In this document: positions 1-11,342 of the stretch, piece by piece | Layout: each line of letters starts with the position of its first letter | How positions within the stretch are numbered: the first letter of the stretch is position 1 | Origin: Collodictyon triciliatum | Taxonomy: Eukaryota; CRuMs | Length of the DNA stretch: 30,485 nucleotides | Assembly (NCBI GenBank): GCA_043381765.1 | Contig: JBHJMP010000939.1 | Span: 1 to 30,485, forward strand | Direction: 5' to 3' | The notes under the pieces: model-generated | Told to the model about the DNA's origin: nothing | What the model saw: the letters and a program-made list of their open reading frames with translations, nothing else | The model's database searches: none | Position numbers and translations under genes: made by a program

Positions 1-168
1 AAGTGTTTATCAATGGTCAAGTCAAGGAGTTCCAACTGCCAAAAGTATTCCTCCACCAGCAATATGATGGAAGTTTCTTGATATATGAACTTGGCTGTGA
101 GGTATTTCTTCGTCACCATAATTAGGTTTATTTTACTGTGTTTTTCTTCTTTTTTATTTTGGGCTTCT

Positions 169-171
<3 letters not shown>

Positions 172-238
<67 letters not shown>
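172..238. repeat. Poly-T tract, about 67 bp
   Basis: An uninterrupted run of T, in AT-rich sequence between the first open frame (3-101) and the exon at 475. It probably lies in an intron of the first gene. Exact length is uncertain because homopolymers of this size are often mis-sequenced. Confidence 0.9.
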
Positions 239-239
<1 letters not shown>

Positions 240-474
240 TCATTTTTCTGTTTTACGAATTTTACTCAAATGTAGGATATATTCCTGTACTGCAATATTT
301 ACGCATATAGTGTGACAAACAAGAAAACAAAAGCGTCGTCGTAATATTTGCGTTGCATTATATTATATTCCAAAAGAAAGAAGAAACCCGTGGCGAAATT
401 TAATGACTCCCTTCGTAAGGATATTTGTGGGGAGAAAAGCTGATATTGACTTGCCTGTGGCTTTTACTTTATAG

Positions 475-1111
475 ATTCCATAACCCCGAGTTCAGGCTGG
501 CCTGCCAAGTTGTTCGAGATAAGCTCCACCTTGGCTCTTTCTTGTACAACTACCACTTGGTTTTATTTATTGTGAGCTTTTAAAATATATTCTCAATTGA
601 ATATCAAAATAATTCACATTAGTAATATTTCATACCTAAATCCTGGGCTGCGAGGCTGCAGACATTTTGGCTCAATAGTTCCTTTTTTTATTTTTTAACC
701 GTTTCATTTTTTTAAAAAAAAAAAAAACAGAGCCAGATTGAAAACCTTACTTCTGGCGTCCAAACTGAGACATATGAATTCGACCTCATTAGTGCGATGA
801 AGGTTATCGTTCAATACACTAAGCATACAATATTTCAGATTAACCTCGTACGTGAATACGTATGTACAAATATTGTAGATTTCAATATACTTTTATGATG
901 AATATAGGACTTTAACAAGTTCTTCTATGAAATCCCATCACACTCTTCGAGCGGGCTTGTGACAAGTGATTTCGATTTAGACTGCCGTAATTTTTCTGCA
1001 CCAGACATGTTAAGGTATTTCGCTCCCGTTCGTTTTCTCACTTTAATTTCATTAAATTGGCTGATTTCGATGCTTTCACCGTTTCTTGTTTATGTTTGCT
1101 ATTGTCATTAA
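475..1111 (+). CDS. Unidentified multi-exon gene, 5' part unresolved
   Basis: I do not recognise this protein. Three exons agree in phase: 475-571 (32 codons after one leading base, opening FHNPEF), 731-847 (39 codons, opening SQIENL) and 908 onward (opening DFNKFF). Introns 572-730 and 848-907 begin GTGAGC and GTACGT and end in AG. The last frame is open from 908 to a TAA at 1109-1111, but a GTATTT donor after 1014 could end the exon earlier, so the hydrophobic tail (FAPVRFLTLISLN) is doubtful. An open frame at 3-101 (contains KEFQLPKVFLHQQ) may be an earlier exon, but its donor phase does not match the 475 exon, so a piece is missing or misread. The gene probably starts before the window. 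It ends 25 bp from a minus-strand gene pointing toward it. Confidence 0.4.
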
Positions 1112-1136
1112 ATTGCATTTACATGATTCAGTTATC

Positions 1137-1596
1137 TCAACTCCAACTGCTCAAAATATGGATTCCAGTCTCTCGGCTCAAATATTCTTGTAATTCGTGA
1201 AGTTTCGTCTGCAGGTTGTGCAAAGATGAGGCTATCGTCTGGTTTGGCTTTCGCTCGCATTGCATAATTATGTTTGACTGGTGTAATTATTTTAAAAGTC
1301 CTTATTCGTATATATTTGTTTACCTTTATTCGATCCAAAGCTAAATTGTCTACATTTAGACTATTTTTTTAATAGAAAATTCTTTCCCGTCTTAGACTCT
1401 CTTAATTGTACCCTTTTACTTCATTTTCCGGACGAAAATGCACACGACTCGCGAGACCTCAAATCAGAAAATAAGTTTATCTGTGAGTTTTTTATGATAT
1501 ACAGTCGCTCTCTCCAGCAACATCACGAACCCCGAGAGATTTATGTCCGAGAGTATGTGGAAGGTTTGTGTCTTTGATATATCTTACCGCAATCAT
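1137..1596 (-). CDS. Small four-exon gene, function unknown
   Basis: Candidate gene read from high to low coordinates: exon 1588-1596 (ATG ATT GCG, donor GTAAGA), 1420-1457, 1324-1360 and 1137-1277, ending in TGA at 1137-1139. All phases agree and the product is about 74 residues. The last exon has a short helical stretch (HNLQTKLHELQEYLS) that could form a coiled coil. The intron 1278-1323 is only 46 bp, which is short for this window. A competing frame over the last exon (ending IFEPRDWNPYFEQLELR) is also open and fits a different phase chain, so the frame is not certain. The candidate start is only about 110 bp from an ATG at 1707 on the other strand. I recognise no family. Confidence 0.3.
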
Positions 1597-1898
1597 TTAC
1601 ACTGTAGTCTTATATATCTGACAAGGTGTAATATTCTTTCGTAGATGTCATGCACTCTGTCATTCACGAGTTTGAGGTAGTGTCCACCGCCATATTTTAA
1701 ACATTCATGAATGTATTCTTAAATAGCACGGAACAAGTATCGTTTCGTCCTCATGAACCTCCCCCGATAATGAATCATAACTTGTACTTTTGCGTTGGTA
1801 TGCATAGCGAGACTTCTTGTGGAATAGAGTTAGCAAGGGATATAGCGGGGTTGTCACAAACACGTATTTTTACACACTACCCGCCTTCTTTCTCCTTT

Positions 1899-1971
1899 TT
1901 TATTTTTTATTTTTTATTTTTTATTTTTTATTTTTTATTTTTTATTTTTTATTTTTTATTTTTTATTTTTT

Positions 1972-2007
<36 letters not shown>

Positions 2008-2731
2008 NNNNNNNNNNNNNNNNNNNNNNNNNNNNNNNNNNNNNNNNNNNNNNNNNNNNNNNNNNNNNNNNNNNNNNNNNNNNNNNNNNNNNNNNNNNNN
2101 NNNNNNNNNNNNNNNNNNNNNNNNNNNNNNNNNNNNNNNNNNNNNNNNNNNNNNNNNNNNNNNNNNNNNNNNNNNNNNNNNNNNNNNNNNNNNNNNNNNN
2201 NNNNNNNNNNNNNNNNNNNNNNNNNNNNNNNNNNNNNNNNNNNNNNNNNNNNNNNNNNNNNNNNNNNNNNNNNNNNNNNNNNNNNNNNNNNNNNNNNNNN
2301 NNNNNNNNNNNNNNNNNNNNNNNNNNNNNNNNNNNNNNNNNNNNNNNNNNNNNNNNNNNNNNNNNNNNNNNNNNNNNNNNNNNNNNNNNNNNNNNNNNNN
2401 NNNNNNNNNNNNNNNNNNNNNNNNNNNNNNNNNNNNNNNNNNNNNNNNNNNNNNNNNNNNNNNNNNNNNNNNNNNNNNNNNNNNNNNNNNNNNNNNNNNN
2501 NNNNNNNNNNNNNNNNNNNNNNNNNNNNNNNNNNNNNNNNNNNNNNNNNNNNNNNNNNNNNNNNNNNNNNNNNNNNNNNNNNNNNNNNNNNNNNNNNNNN
2601 NNNNNNNNNNNNNNNNNNNNNNNNNNNNNNNNNNNNNNNNNNNNNNNNNNNNNNNNNNNNNNNNNNNNNNNNNNNNNNNNNNNNNNTTTTTTTTTTTTTT
2701 TTTTTCCTTTTTTTTTTCCTTTGTTCTAATT

Positions 2732-2770
<39 letters not shown>
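1899..2770. repeat. Heptamer and poly-T block enclosing an N gap
   Basis: A tandem ATTTTTT heptamer array (about 1899-1980) runs into poly-T, then into N from 2008 to 2686, then poly-T again with a second run at 2733-2769. The assembly gap clearly sits inside the homopolymer, so its length is an estimate. Translations across it (poly-F or poly-K) are artefacts. From 1597 to 2816 I see no gene I can support. An ATG-led frame from 1707 (about 60 residues before the repeat) is open but has no confirmed partner exon. Confidence 0.9.
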
Positions 2771-2816
2771 TTTTCTCTTTTTGTTTGTTAGTTTTTTGTT
2801 TTTGTTTTTTTTTTAG

Positions 2817-3081
2817 TTTGGAGACATCACCCACCCGCGTGGAATATCATGTCATTCTCGCTCACTTGCACGCAATCAACCAACCAACCAAAACAGGCCA
2901 AGTGTCGTCTTTGTATGCGTGCTGGAAAGAAAACACGGAGGCCGAGTATGCCGCCGCCAGCGTTGATGCGATTCGCACCCACCAGAAAAAGTCGCAGCAT
3001 CAGGCGCAGCACGTCAGCGAGTTTGTCAACAACTTGTCCTACTGGATGTGGAGATGTTGCCTCGGAGACTCTTCATTTTAA
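2817..3081 (+). CDS. Last exon of an unidentified gene
   Basis: The exon starts after a long T tract ending TTTTTTTTAG at 2816, an ideal 3' splice site, and runs 87 codons (LETSPTRVEY ... CCLGDSSF) to a TAA at 3079-3081. It is clearly GC-richer than its surroundings and has the composition of real coding sequence: mixed polar and charged residues, Trp-containing, no low complexity. There is no in-frame ATG near the start, so earlier exons must lie in or before the N gap. It resembles no family I know. The sequence from 3082 to 3640 has no gene I can support; it holds the 3' flanks of this gene and of the PLP-enzyme gene that converges on it. Confidence 0.5.
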
Positions 3082-3640
3082 CGGCCGCCCGACTCCGGAT
3101 TCCTTGGAGCAGCAGTGTTTTCTCTTCTCTTGTCTTGTCCTGTCTTCTCTTCTTATTCTGATTACCCATGAGCCCTTTTAAACAAGAGGAGGGGGGAAAA
3201 AGAAAGGAAAAAAAACATGAAAATACACATGGCTTTATGCATCAAACGAGAAATCGAGGGTGATTTATATAAAATAAAAAAGTCGACATACATTACGAAT
3301 AAAGGCGCCAGAAGAAAAGAAAAGAAATTAAGAGTATAATACGTGCGTATGGTCATATCGAAGTGGTAACCTGCAGTTCTTTTCGGGTGGTATTATTTTT
3401 TGAGTATTTGAGCTGATTGTTTGTTTTTTTAATCACGTTTTCTTTTGAAGACGGTTCTCATTGCATGTGCCCACCTTTGCTCCTTTAATTCATCGAACAA
3501 AACTGCTCGATTTCTGCAATTCGAGAGGACCAAGCAGATAATGGATAATAGAACGCAGTTGCAGCTGCAGTTGCTTATATCGCATCGCAGGTTGGCCGAG
3601 GAAAGAAAGAGGAGAAAGCGGGTGTGGCTGGGATGGCCGA

Positions 3641-6498
3641 TTAAACTCGAGCCAAGGCCTGCTCCAAATCCTCGATGAGATCTGCCACATCCTCCGCTCC
3701 GGTAGAGAGGCGCACCAAGCCATCAGTGATTCCGACTCTGATTCTAAGATGACGGAGTTTTCTTCAGTGTACATATATATGCATCGATTTGATTGTCGAT
3801 TTGGCGATTCGTGAAAGCCCGTCCAACATACAAAAGGAGAGAGATGAACCTCTACCTTTGCAAACAGACGTTTAGTATCATAAAGTGCGAGAAAATGATG
3901 CAAAAAGGTTAAACCTCTCTTCTTGAGGCATGTCGGAGTGGGTCATTGTTGGTGGGTGGGTAATCAAAGATTCGACAGCCCCAAGATTTTCGGCTAATGT
4001 CCAGACTTTGACTGAACTCATCAGTTTTTTTCCAGCTTCAAGTCCACCTTTCACCTGTTTGTCAAATGAACAGAAGTGGAGTGGGCACTAGAGACTTTCT
4101 ACGGATTGTTTTACTTCACATCGCTTTGGTCATTTCTCACGCTTGTGAATTACACTGAATAAAATAACACTTAGAAATTGGAAACATACCTCGAACCAAA
4201 TCATCGCACCAAACCCTTTTTGTTGTTTGCAGGCGAGTTCATACTGAGGAAAGGATGGTAATCCGGGATAGCACACTTTTTCGACCTGACGTAATATTGA
4301 ATTAGTAATAAATAAAAAAAAAAAACATATTTTTATATCCTAATTAATATTTCGTTTCGGAATATTGTATGTGACAAATATATCACTTTTCTATTCGTAA
4401 AAAGAAAAGGGAAAGGAAAAGAGTGAAGGGGAAAAATAAAAAGGAGCAAACATTCCAAAAAATAACTTTCATTGTATCATCTTGAAGAAAAAAAGAGAAA
4501 TGAATTTATGTTCAACCTTCTCATGTGTCTCTAGAAACTTTGCAACTTTCATGGCATTTTCGCTCTGTTTTAAAATACGGAGAGACAGAGTCTTTGTACC
4601 CTGATAATAAAGTACTTATAAGACATGGTATTTTGTTAATTTATTGATAGAATTGAATTTTAACTTTGTAATTCCAATAAAACAAAAATACTCGAATAAG
4701 TTTCGATAGTGCATGAAAAGAAACCAAAAAAAAAGTTTCGATAGTGCAAGCAAATGATGTTATATGATATAATCAACCAAAAAATAAAGAAAAAACCTGA
4801 AACTGTGTGAAGGCCACATCGGCAGACATTATGGTTCCACATGCCTTTTGAATAAACTTGACTTTTTCATGTAATTCCTTCGTAGCTGATATTATGGCAC
4901 CTCCAATAGTCGCATTATGGCCATCGAAGTACTAGTTAATACACCAATCATAAATGGTTAATATTATCGATGGTGTTATGCTCGTCTAATTATTTTTTTT
5001 TTCATAGCTGGTAAAGCCCCAACTTGTCTTGGGCTGATTAAAGTTAGATTGTAAATCACCGCAGAGGGATGTGATGATTCACTGAAATAGAAGGGAAAAA
5101 ACAATATGAGATGGAAATCATGGCAAACTAAATAACGACATTAGGTTTCCCTATAGAGAATATACTTTGGTTGTTGATTGCACCACGATATCAGCACCGA
5201 GTTTAAGGGGTTGTTGGAAGTAGGGGGTGAGGAATGTATTGTCAACAGCATGAACAATTCCGTGCGGGCGAACCACATCGGATACAGCTGCAATATCGGT
5301 CAGCTTCAAAGTGGGATTGGCCGGTGATTCGGTAAAGAGGACTTTTGTATTGGGGCGGATGGCAGCCCGCACCTGTTTGGAAAATTATCGTAAAAAAATA
5401 ATAATCATGATACAGAGAGAATGAAGATTGGTGCAAAGGTTTTTCTTTCAGGTAGATCAACAAATTAACATATCCTATGAGAGAGAAAATGATGAGATTT
5501 TTTTTCCTTTATTCGATTCAAAGTTGAGAAAATGATGAGATATTATTTCCTGTGTTAAGGGCTTACTTTTTCAGGGTCTGATGTGTCAACAAAAGATGTC
5601 TCTACTCCAAAGCGGCTCATCACTTTGCTTTGTAAACGATAGGTTCCTATATTCATGATTGTGTTTAAGGCAATTATTTCCATTTCAAAAAGAAAAAAAG
5701 GTACTTTACAAATATTTTATTCTAGCTACTCCCGTAAAAATGAATATACATAAGGAAGTGAAAATAGCAGAGGAGGGCAAGTGTAAAAATAATATTGAAA
5801 AAAAATGGGTCATCAGTCGAAAATAAAAAAAATACTCAAAGAAAACCTCCATAAGCGACATCGCTGAGGATGACGTGGTCTCCAGCGCTGGTAAGGGCAA
5901 GCATAAGAGATGTTGTAGCAGCCATACCTGTGGCAAAGCAGCATGCATCGTAACCTCCCTCTAAATCGGCGATTTTTTTCTCAAGAGCGCGCACAGTTGG
6001 ATTCGATGCGCGTGAATAGCTGTATCCCTATGTTATTTGCATAAAGACCGTCACGAAGATAAAGGAATGTTTGAGTTTTTCCTCAATATTTTCTCCAAAG
6101 TTATTTTATATGAATAGGCTTGTACAAGGATTATTTTATATCAGTGCTAGTATAATTTGTTTGATTGTGATTGCGAATGGGAATTTAAATTACCTTCTCC
6201 ATATATTGATCCACGCTTTCTTGGACACTTTGCGTAGAGAGAAAGAAAACGTAGATGGAAATAAAAGGACATTATTCTTGAATTCTAAATTTGCATCTTT
6301 ACATACTAGAAAATTTTATCATTTTTTGGGGTCAGAGTTATTGCTAAGAGATATTGAGATATGTCCATATAGAAGCAAGGTATAAGTGTGGGCCCTTTTT
6401 GAAATCAGATGATGCACGCACTGCAAGTTACAAACGCCTTTACATAGGCATATTTTTATTCGTTTGGGCTCCCATTATGTTGTTGTAATTTTATCGTT

Positions 6499-6597
<99 letters not shown>

Positions 6598-6912
6598 GTC
6601 TTGTCTGATCACTCACAAAGTCGTGGACATGTAAATAGGAGGCAGAATCGCTCCGGTGACAGGATCGGGGCTCGCTCCAGCGTGCTATATGGGATCGATA
6701 GTTTTAACTTGTAGTCCTTTTCTTCTTCTTTTTCTATGATCGGAATTGATGACACGAAGTTGCAGACTACTTTATAAACACAAGAGACTACTTCTGCCTC
6801 ACTTCTTTTTATTTTTAAATATTTTATTTTAATTAATTGATTCAAGGCGTGCTTGGGAACTCACTATTTGACGAGTCTCAAAGCCGAGGCTCTTTTCTGC
6901 GGATTCGCTCAT
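3641..6912 (-). CDS. Cystathionine gamma-synthase/gamma-lyase family PLP enzyme
   Basis: Complete gene, 11 exons (high to low): 6865-6912, 6617-6684, 6194-6227, 5847-6027, 5567-5646, 5166-5372, 4797-4931, 4517-4600, 4190-4285, 3915-4054, 3641-3743. All phases agree, giving 391 residues, the normal family length. The start ATG opens [19 protein letters not shown], matching the family's GF.TR.IH.G opening. Visible landmarks are GYSYSR.SNPT, FATGMAA, YGGTYRL, the cofactor Asp in AVDNTF, and the PLP-binding Lys in QSTTKYFDGHN; the intron at 4932-5165 falls directly after that Lys codon. The C-terminal [13 protein letters not shown] carries Glu at the position where, as I recall, cystathionine gamma-lyases have Glu and methionine gamma-lyases have Val. 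YGGT has Gly rather than the Cys of bacterial methionine gamma-lyase. This favours cystathionine gamma-lyase or gamma-synthase in transsulfuration or methionine synthesis, but substrate and direction are not settled by sequence. No targeting peptide is evident, so a cytosolic enzyme is likely. Confidence 0.93.
6499..6597. repeat. (ATTT)n tetranucleotide microsatellite, about 24 copies
   Basis: An almost perfect ATTT array. It lies inside the intron of the PLP-enzyme gene between its exons at 6617-6684 and 6194-6227, so on the coding strand it reads AAAT and begins 20 bp inside the 5' splice site. Confidence 0.95.
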
Positions 6913-7024
6913 AGCCCACGACCTACTTCTTTGCACGAATGGGAGAACCTTTCGATGTGCAGAAGTGAAGTAATATGAAAAGGATGAAGAGCCGTAAAGA
7001 ACACTGCACTGTGTTTCCCTTCGA

Positions 7025-7468
7025 CTATGCGACTTTTGTGCAGTTCTTGAGTGTTTGAAGAAAGAAAGACTTGTTCTTTTGTATTGCGATCGGTGTTGCG
7101 TGCAGCGCGAGCTCCTTGGCGGAGTTTTGATATTCGTTTTTCCTGTGCATAAATTTGCAAATGGCCAATGTCACCAAATGATGCAGATAAAATGTGTTCA
7201 ATTCCATCTATAAATAAAATTGATAAATAATGCATAGTTCCATAATCCTTTTTAAGATTCATTCGGAGTACAGGTGCAATAATTGGCTATTTATTTTATT
7301 TTCCAGTTATGATCCGCATGATTCATTTTAATTTCGAATGTTCCATCTTCTCTCGATGCAATCAGCCGCAAAGGTGGCGCCCGCAGGAAACTGGATCCCT
7401 GGGCGCACAAAACCACTCACCTCGAATAATCGATCGAGAAGCTCTCTATCCCGCCCATTGAAGTGCAT
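7025..7468 (-). CDS. Small two-exon gene, about 76 residues, unknown
   Basis: Exon 1 (7421-7468) reads ATG then MHFNGRDRELLDRLFE and ends in a strong GTGAGT donor. Exon 2 (7025-7207) starts after TTTATAG with an in-frame Met and runs 60 codons to a stop. Both boundaries are phase 0. The product is short, mildly basic, with a Leu/His-rich stretch (YLHHLVTLAICKF) and a Lys-rich end. No family comes to mind. The alternative frame over exon 2 (containing RQGARAARNTDRNTKEQVF) is open too but does not match the exon 1 phase. The gene ends 112 bp before the PLP-enzyme start codon and is divergent from the proteasome gene, so 7469-7779 would serve as a shared promoter. Confidence 0.35.
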
Positions 7469-7779
7469 TATTTGTTTGAGAGCAATTCAATAATAATAAT
7501 AATAACCAAACCAAAACAAAGTACCCTCATGAATCAAACCCAACACCGCTTCTTGTTGAGTCAATCTTCCTCTGATTGCATCGCTTAGCCCTACAGCACC
7601 AAACAGTACCAACTATCTCGTGTTTCTGTGCATCTTGTAGTAGACTGTGCTTGCTCTTCTCTTTTTTTTTTCTTTTTTCAGGGAAAAGGAAATAAGAGAG
7701 GAATCCACCAGGCCAAACCCCTCACAAAAGTAAAACTTCGTCCCTTTCTACCACACAGCCACAGAAACCAAGCCCGCAA
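7469..7779. promoter_or_regulatory. Candidate divergent promoter region
   Basis: About 310 bp separate the ATG of the small minus-strand gene (7468) from the PSMB2-type ATG (7780). The T-rich tract ending CAG at about 7662-7681 looks exactly like a 3' splice site, so the proteasome gene may have a 5'-UTR intron. I see no convincing TATA box or other known element. Confidence 0.35.
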
Positions 7780-8603
7780 ATGTCGGACTGTCTTATCGGC
7801 CTTATCGGAAAGGACTTTGTCCTTGTATGCGCAGACACCACCGTGTCCCGTTCGATCTACACGTACAAGGACGTCGAAGACAAGATCCACGAGTTTTCCG
7901 ATCGCCGTTTGCTGGCCGTGTCTGGGGCGAAAGGCGATCGCGACCACTTTGCCGAGTACCTCAAGAGAAACGCTGATTTGCATCGTTTCCGCCACGGATA
8001 TCCTCTTTCCACGCAAGCACTCGCCTCATTTGCGCGCAACCAGCTCGCAAAGGCCATCCGCTCCAGCCCTCTCCAAGTAAGTCTCCAAGTAGCCCAGACA
8101 CTTGCTTTCATACCAGGGTTCACATTTCATTTTATTTTAACACGACATACAAGTGCTTTATCTGCCCTCATATGCCAAGAACAATTTGAGAATATCGTGA
8201 GACACCAGAAGCACTTTCTTCTGTTACTGGTGCCACCTCACTGTCAACCGCCCATATAACAACTCGTGCTGTTGCTTTCAATTCCAAGGTCAATGCATTG
8301 CTGGCTGGTTTCGATGACAAGGAAGGACCAAGCCTGCACTACATGGACTATCTGGGGAGCTATGTGAGCGGGAAGTTCTTTGTGGAAGGATATGCCTCCT
8401 ACTTTGCATACTCTGTGCTGGATCGGTTCTACCGCCCCGACCTCACGGTGGAGGAGGCTGTCCAAGTCCTGCGCCTCTGCCTCATCGAGGTCAGCAAGCG
8501 TCTTGTCATCCACCTTCAGAACTTCCGCGTCAAGATTGTCGATGCAAACGGAACTCGCACCCTCATCGACCTGGCTTTGGAGCCCACCACTTTCCGTCCA
8601 TAA
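7780..8603 (+). CDS. PSMB2: 20S proteasome subunit beta type-2 (beta-4)
   Basis: Two exons, 7780-8076 (99 codons) and 8289-8603, joined by a 212-bp intron with GTAAGT donor and CCAAG acceptor in phase 0. The product is 203 residues, against about 201 for the human subunit. The N-terminus MSDCLIGLIGKDFVLVCAD matches the family start (Met, then x-LIG-x-x-G-x-D-x-V-x-x-A-D) and carries no cleavable propeptide or catalytic Thr1, as expected for this structural, non-catalytic subunit of the beta ring. Later motifs include LLAGFDDKEGPSLHYMDYLG and SVLDRFYRPDLTVEEAV. It acts in the 20S core particle of the cytosol and nucleus. The first exon begins clean at an ATG near in-frame stops, so the start is secure. 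Codon third positions are GC-rich compared with the flanks. Confidence 0.95.
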
Positions 8604-9227
8604 GCCACTCAGATCTTGTCCCCTTCCTTTTGATTCTCTTCTTCGAAGCATTCCTTCCACCATTTCTTTTTTTTTCTCTCTTTCTCTGTGTCTTCCTTTT
8701 CTGCATTTTCGTTTCTGCTCCTCCCTCCAAGCCGCTTTACATCTTTTTCAGGCCAATCTTCCCCCCACTCACGAATACATGGGTCATAGACTCATGCGAT
8801 AGTTGCCGAATGAGTATGCGGTCTCCTGATAGCCATCAAAGAATCAGATAAACAAATAACTGGAAGAAAAAAAAGCAACGAACAAAGGAAAACGGTATGA
8901 AATCAAGGAGACCTGTTTTGGCGTTGGCTGATGAAAACGTGAAAAATGCTGCATCTGTCCACCCGCTCTACCCTCACCCCATTCTCCAGATTCAGTTTTC
9001 CACATATGAAATAGCCGTTTGGCTATGATTGGCTATGGTGTCTTTTGCATCAAATCTCAAAGCGTGAATCAAAGCGTGATTCAAGAACCGCTCCGTTGGG
9101 TGGCTTCGTTGGCGTGGCCGATCAGGACGGAATCCAGACGCAGAGTCGGACAGGAGCCTTGTTTGTACTGAATAACCGACACAACCTCATTGATCCCCGT
9201 AGGAAGCCCCAACTCAGTCTACTACAA
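8604..9227. other. Intergenic: PSMB2 3' flank and Mago 5' flank
   Basis: No gene is supported here. The first half is T/C-rich 3' untranslated-like sequence. Just upstream of the Mago start, GGCTATGATTGGCTATGG carries an ATTGG (inverted CCAAT) element inside a short direct repeat at about 9021-9040. A short open frame overlapping the Mago start in another phase (9045-9257) is a shadow. Confidence 0.5.
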
Positions 9228-10670
9228 ATGTCGGAGGACTTTTATGTTCGCTACTAGTAAGTCCAACGGCCGATCGCGAGCCATGCCTTTCGTATATGCC
9301 GGCCTTTTTTTTTTCCTCCTTTCATCACGCTGCTTCTAAATGGAGCAGGACGCTTGCTTTTCAAAAACCTACCGTCCTCGATTTCTTTGTTTTCCTTTTT
9401 TTTTTTATAATAAACAATAGTGCATGGCGTTACAAACTCCGTCCAGTTCCTTCCACTTTTTTTCATCAACCCGACTCTCAGTTCTCCTGGTTACTTATTA
9501 TTATTATTATTATTTTTGTCATTCTCACGAACCCTGTTTTTTTTTATTATTATTATTATTATTAACTGTGTGGGTTTCTTTAAACTCCTTTTCTATCTTA
9601 CTGATTTATTTCTCGTAGCGTGGGACATAAAGGCAAGTTTGGCCACGAGTTCCTGGAGTTTGAGTTCCGCCAAGACGGACTTTTGCGATACGCCAACAAC
9701 TCCAACTACAAAAAGGATGTCATGATTCGCAAGGAAGGTATACATCCCCTTATCAATTGTTAAGGGATGAGAAAGACAACCACTGCTTATCCAAATGGGG
9801 ATCTTTATCCCATCTATCTTGTGAAAAATAACTTAATATTTGGATTAGTCACAAAATATTTTATATTGTGCTTCAGTATAATTACATTATGTTATGTGTT
9901 TGTGGATCTCATCCGTGCTAATTTGAATAATAGTTTATGTCTCTGACGCCGTTATTCAGGAGCTCAAGCGTATCATTGAAGACAGCGAGATTATGAAGTT
10001 AGACTTTCTTGATAGCATCTCTTGACCAATGGGCTCTCTTAATCTATTTTGTTGTTTCTGTCTCATCAATACACACTCGGCCTGTACAAATTCGCTTATG
10101 TATACTCGCATTAGGGAAGACGACAATTTGTGGCCAGCACCAGACAGAGAGGGAACCCAGGAGCTTGAAATCGCCATCGGAAACCAGCACATATCATTCC
10201 AGGTGATTTTGAAGGACTCGTGTTCCCCAAATTAAAGGAATAATACCAAGGACACATCAAATAACAAAAAAAAAAATAATCATCTTTTCCTATCGCTTTT
10301 TTTCCTGTCAGTAACGCATCATGCTTCCCACATTCACAAATATGAAAACAGACGACCAAGATCGGACAGCTGATGGACGTGCAGAATAGCAAGGACCCTG
10401 ATGGTCTTCGTATCTTCTACTACCTCGTGCAGGATCTAAAATGCATGGTCTTCTCGGCAATTGGACTCCACTTCAAGGTTTCCATTCCCTTCCTTATTTA
10501 GTGACTCATGAACAATCAACGATTAACTCATCATTACCAAATTCTTGCGTCGCCTTACTCTACTCTTCCTTGAGTACTTTGAAGTTATTTTTTTTTATTA
10601 ATGTCTTGAACTTGAACGGCATGCACTCATATATACACTATGTCCAAAAATATAGATTAAGCCCATCTAA
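9228..10670 (+). CDS. MAGO: Mago nashi, exon junction complex core protein
   Basis: Six exons with matching phases: 9228-9256, 9619-9737, 9934-9997, 10115-10202, 10352-10477 and 10656-10670. The product is 146 residues, the usual length for this very conserved protein. It opens [20 protein letters not shown] and includes [54 protein letters not shown] and the terminal IKPI. The final exon is only five codons (I-K-P-I-stop) and would be missed without the family ending. Mago binds Y14 (RBM8A) and locks eIF4A3 onto spliced mRNA, in the nucleus and cytoplasm. Its presence fits this intron-dense genome. One change is visible: Val at the exon 2/3 junction ([11 protein letters not shown]), where many homologues have Ala. 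A possible poly(A) signal AATAAA lies at 10689-10694. Confidence 0.97.
9494..9564. repeat. (TTA)n trinucleotide repeats in Mago intron 1
   Basis: Two short TTA/ATT arrays (about 9494-9513 and 9545-9564), separated by a T-rich stretch. Both lie in the 362-bp first intron of the Mago gene. They explain several spurious Tyr-, Leu- and Ile-rich open frames. Confidence 0.85.
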
Positions 10671-10949
10671 GCGAGCCTTCCACACGCGAATAAACACCCT
10701 GCTGTCTGACTCTGATTATTTTTTCCACTGTGTCCCGTTCATGATTCATCCAGATATTCCAAAGTCGACATACTCACACATATATTTCCGAACCCAAAAG
10801 CTATCATACAATGAATGACCGCGCATAATCATCAACTCCTAGGCAGTTCTATTTTTTTTTTTTTTTAGAAAAAATATATTTATAAATCCCTTTCCTTCTT
10901 CCGTCCCTCGTATCAACCCTCCAAAAGATAATGTAAAGCAATTGTCTGG

Positions 10950-11100
10950 AATCATATCACGGGATTATGGGACAAGCGAAAGCACCTTTTGCATACCATC
11001 CAACATACAACCGTATTCGTCCTCTCTGAAACACACCAAGGCGGTGCAAAGTCCTTCTGCTTCGCGGCGGAGACTCACGACCAAATCAGGGATGAGTATG
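10950..11100 (+). CDS. Orphan coding exon, function unknown
   Basis: The plus frame ending in TGA at 11098-11100 reads through IVWNHITGLWDKRKHLLHT, TTVFVLSETHQGGAK and SFCFAAETHDQIRDEYG. It has the residue mix of a folded domain and follows an AAAG at 10950 that could be an acceptor (incoming phase 1). A weak AATAAA lies at about 11258. The short space between this exon and the end of the Mago gene (10670) leaves little room for upstream exons, and I found no convincing start. I do not recognise the protein; a PH-like or similar beta-rich fold is only a guess. Confidence 0.4.
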
Positions 11101-11342
11101 GTTGACTGTGTCGGGTGACGCGATATGAGGTGTGATGCCAGGAATCACCGCAGGAAACTCCCGTAATGTCCCAAAAGCACAACGCAGTCTGACGCATGGC
11201 TGACGAGGCTGCAACACACAACCAAAAGCGACAAGAAACCAAACAAACAAGTCGTAGCAATAAAGTAAGACAAATGATTGAGGCCAACAGTATTATGAGG
11301 AGAGGGTGACAATTAAAAAAAAAATCTTGTTGCGGAATCTGC

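Noticed and set aside
85-315. Poly-Phe open reading frame
   Set aside because: It is the translation of a T homopolymer with short flanks; no coding features.
1707-2834. Long frames across the first N gap (poly-F, poly-K)
   Set aside because: They exist only because N codons are read as open. The real sequence there is T-rich repeat.
6071-6385. 104-residue plus-strand frame
   Set aside because: It lies antisense over an exon of the PLP enzyme (6194-6227) and its introns, and has intron-like composition.
7678-8123. Antisense frames over the proteasome gene
   Set aside because: Shadows of the PSMB2 exon; no independent splice or family evidence.
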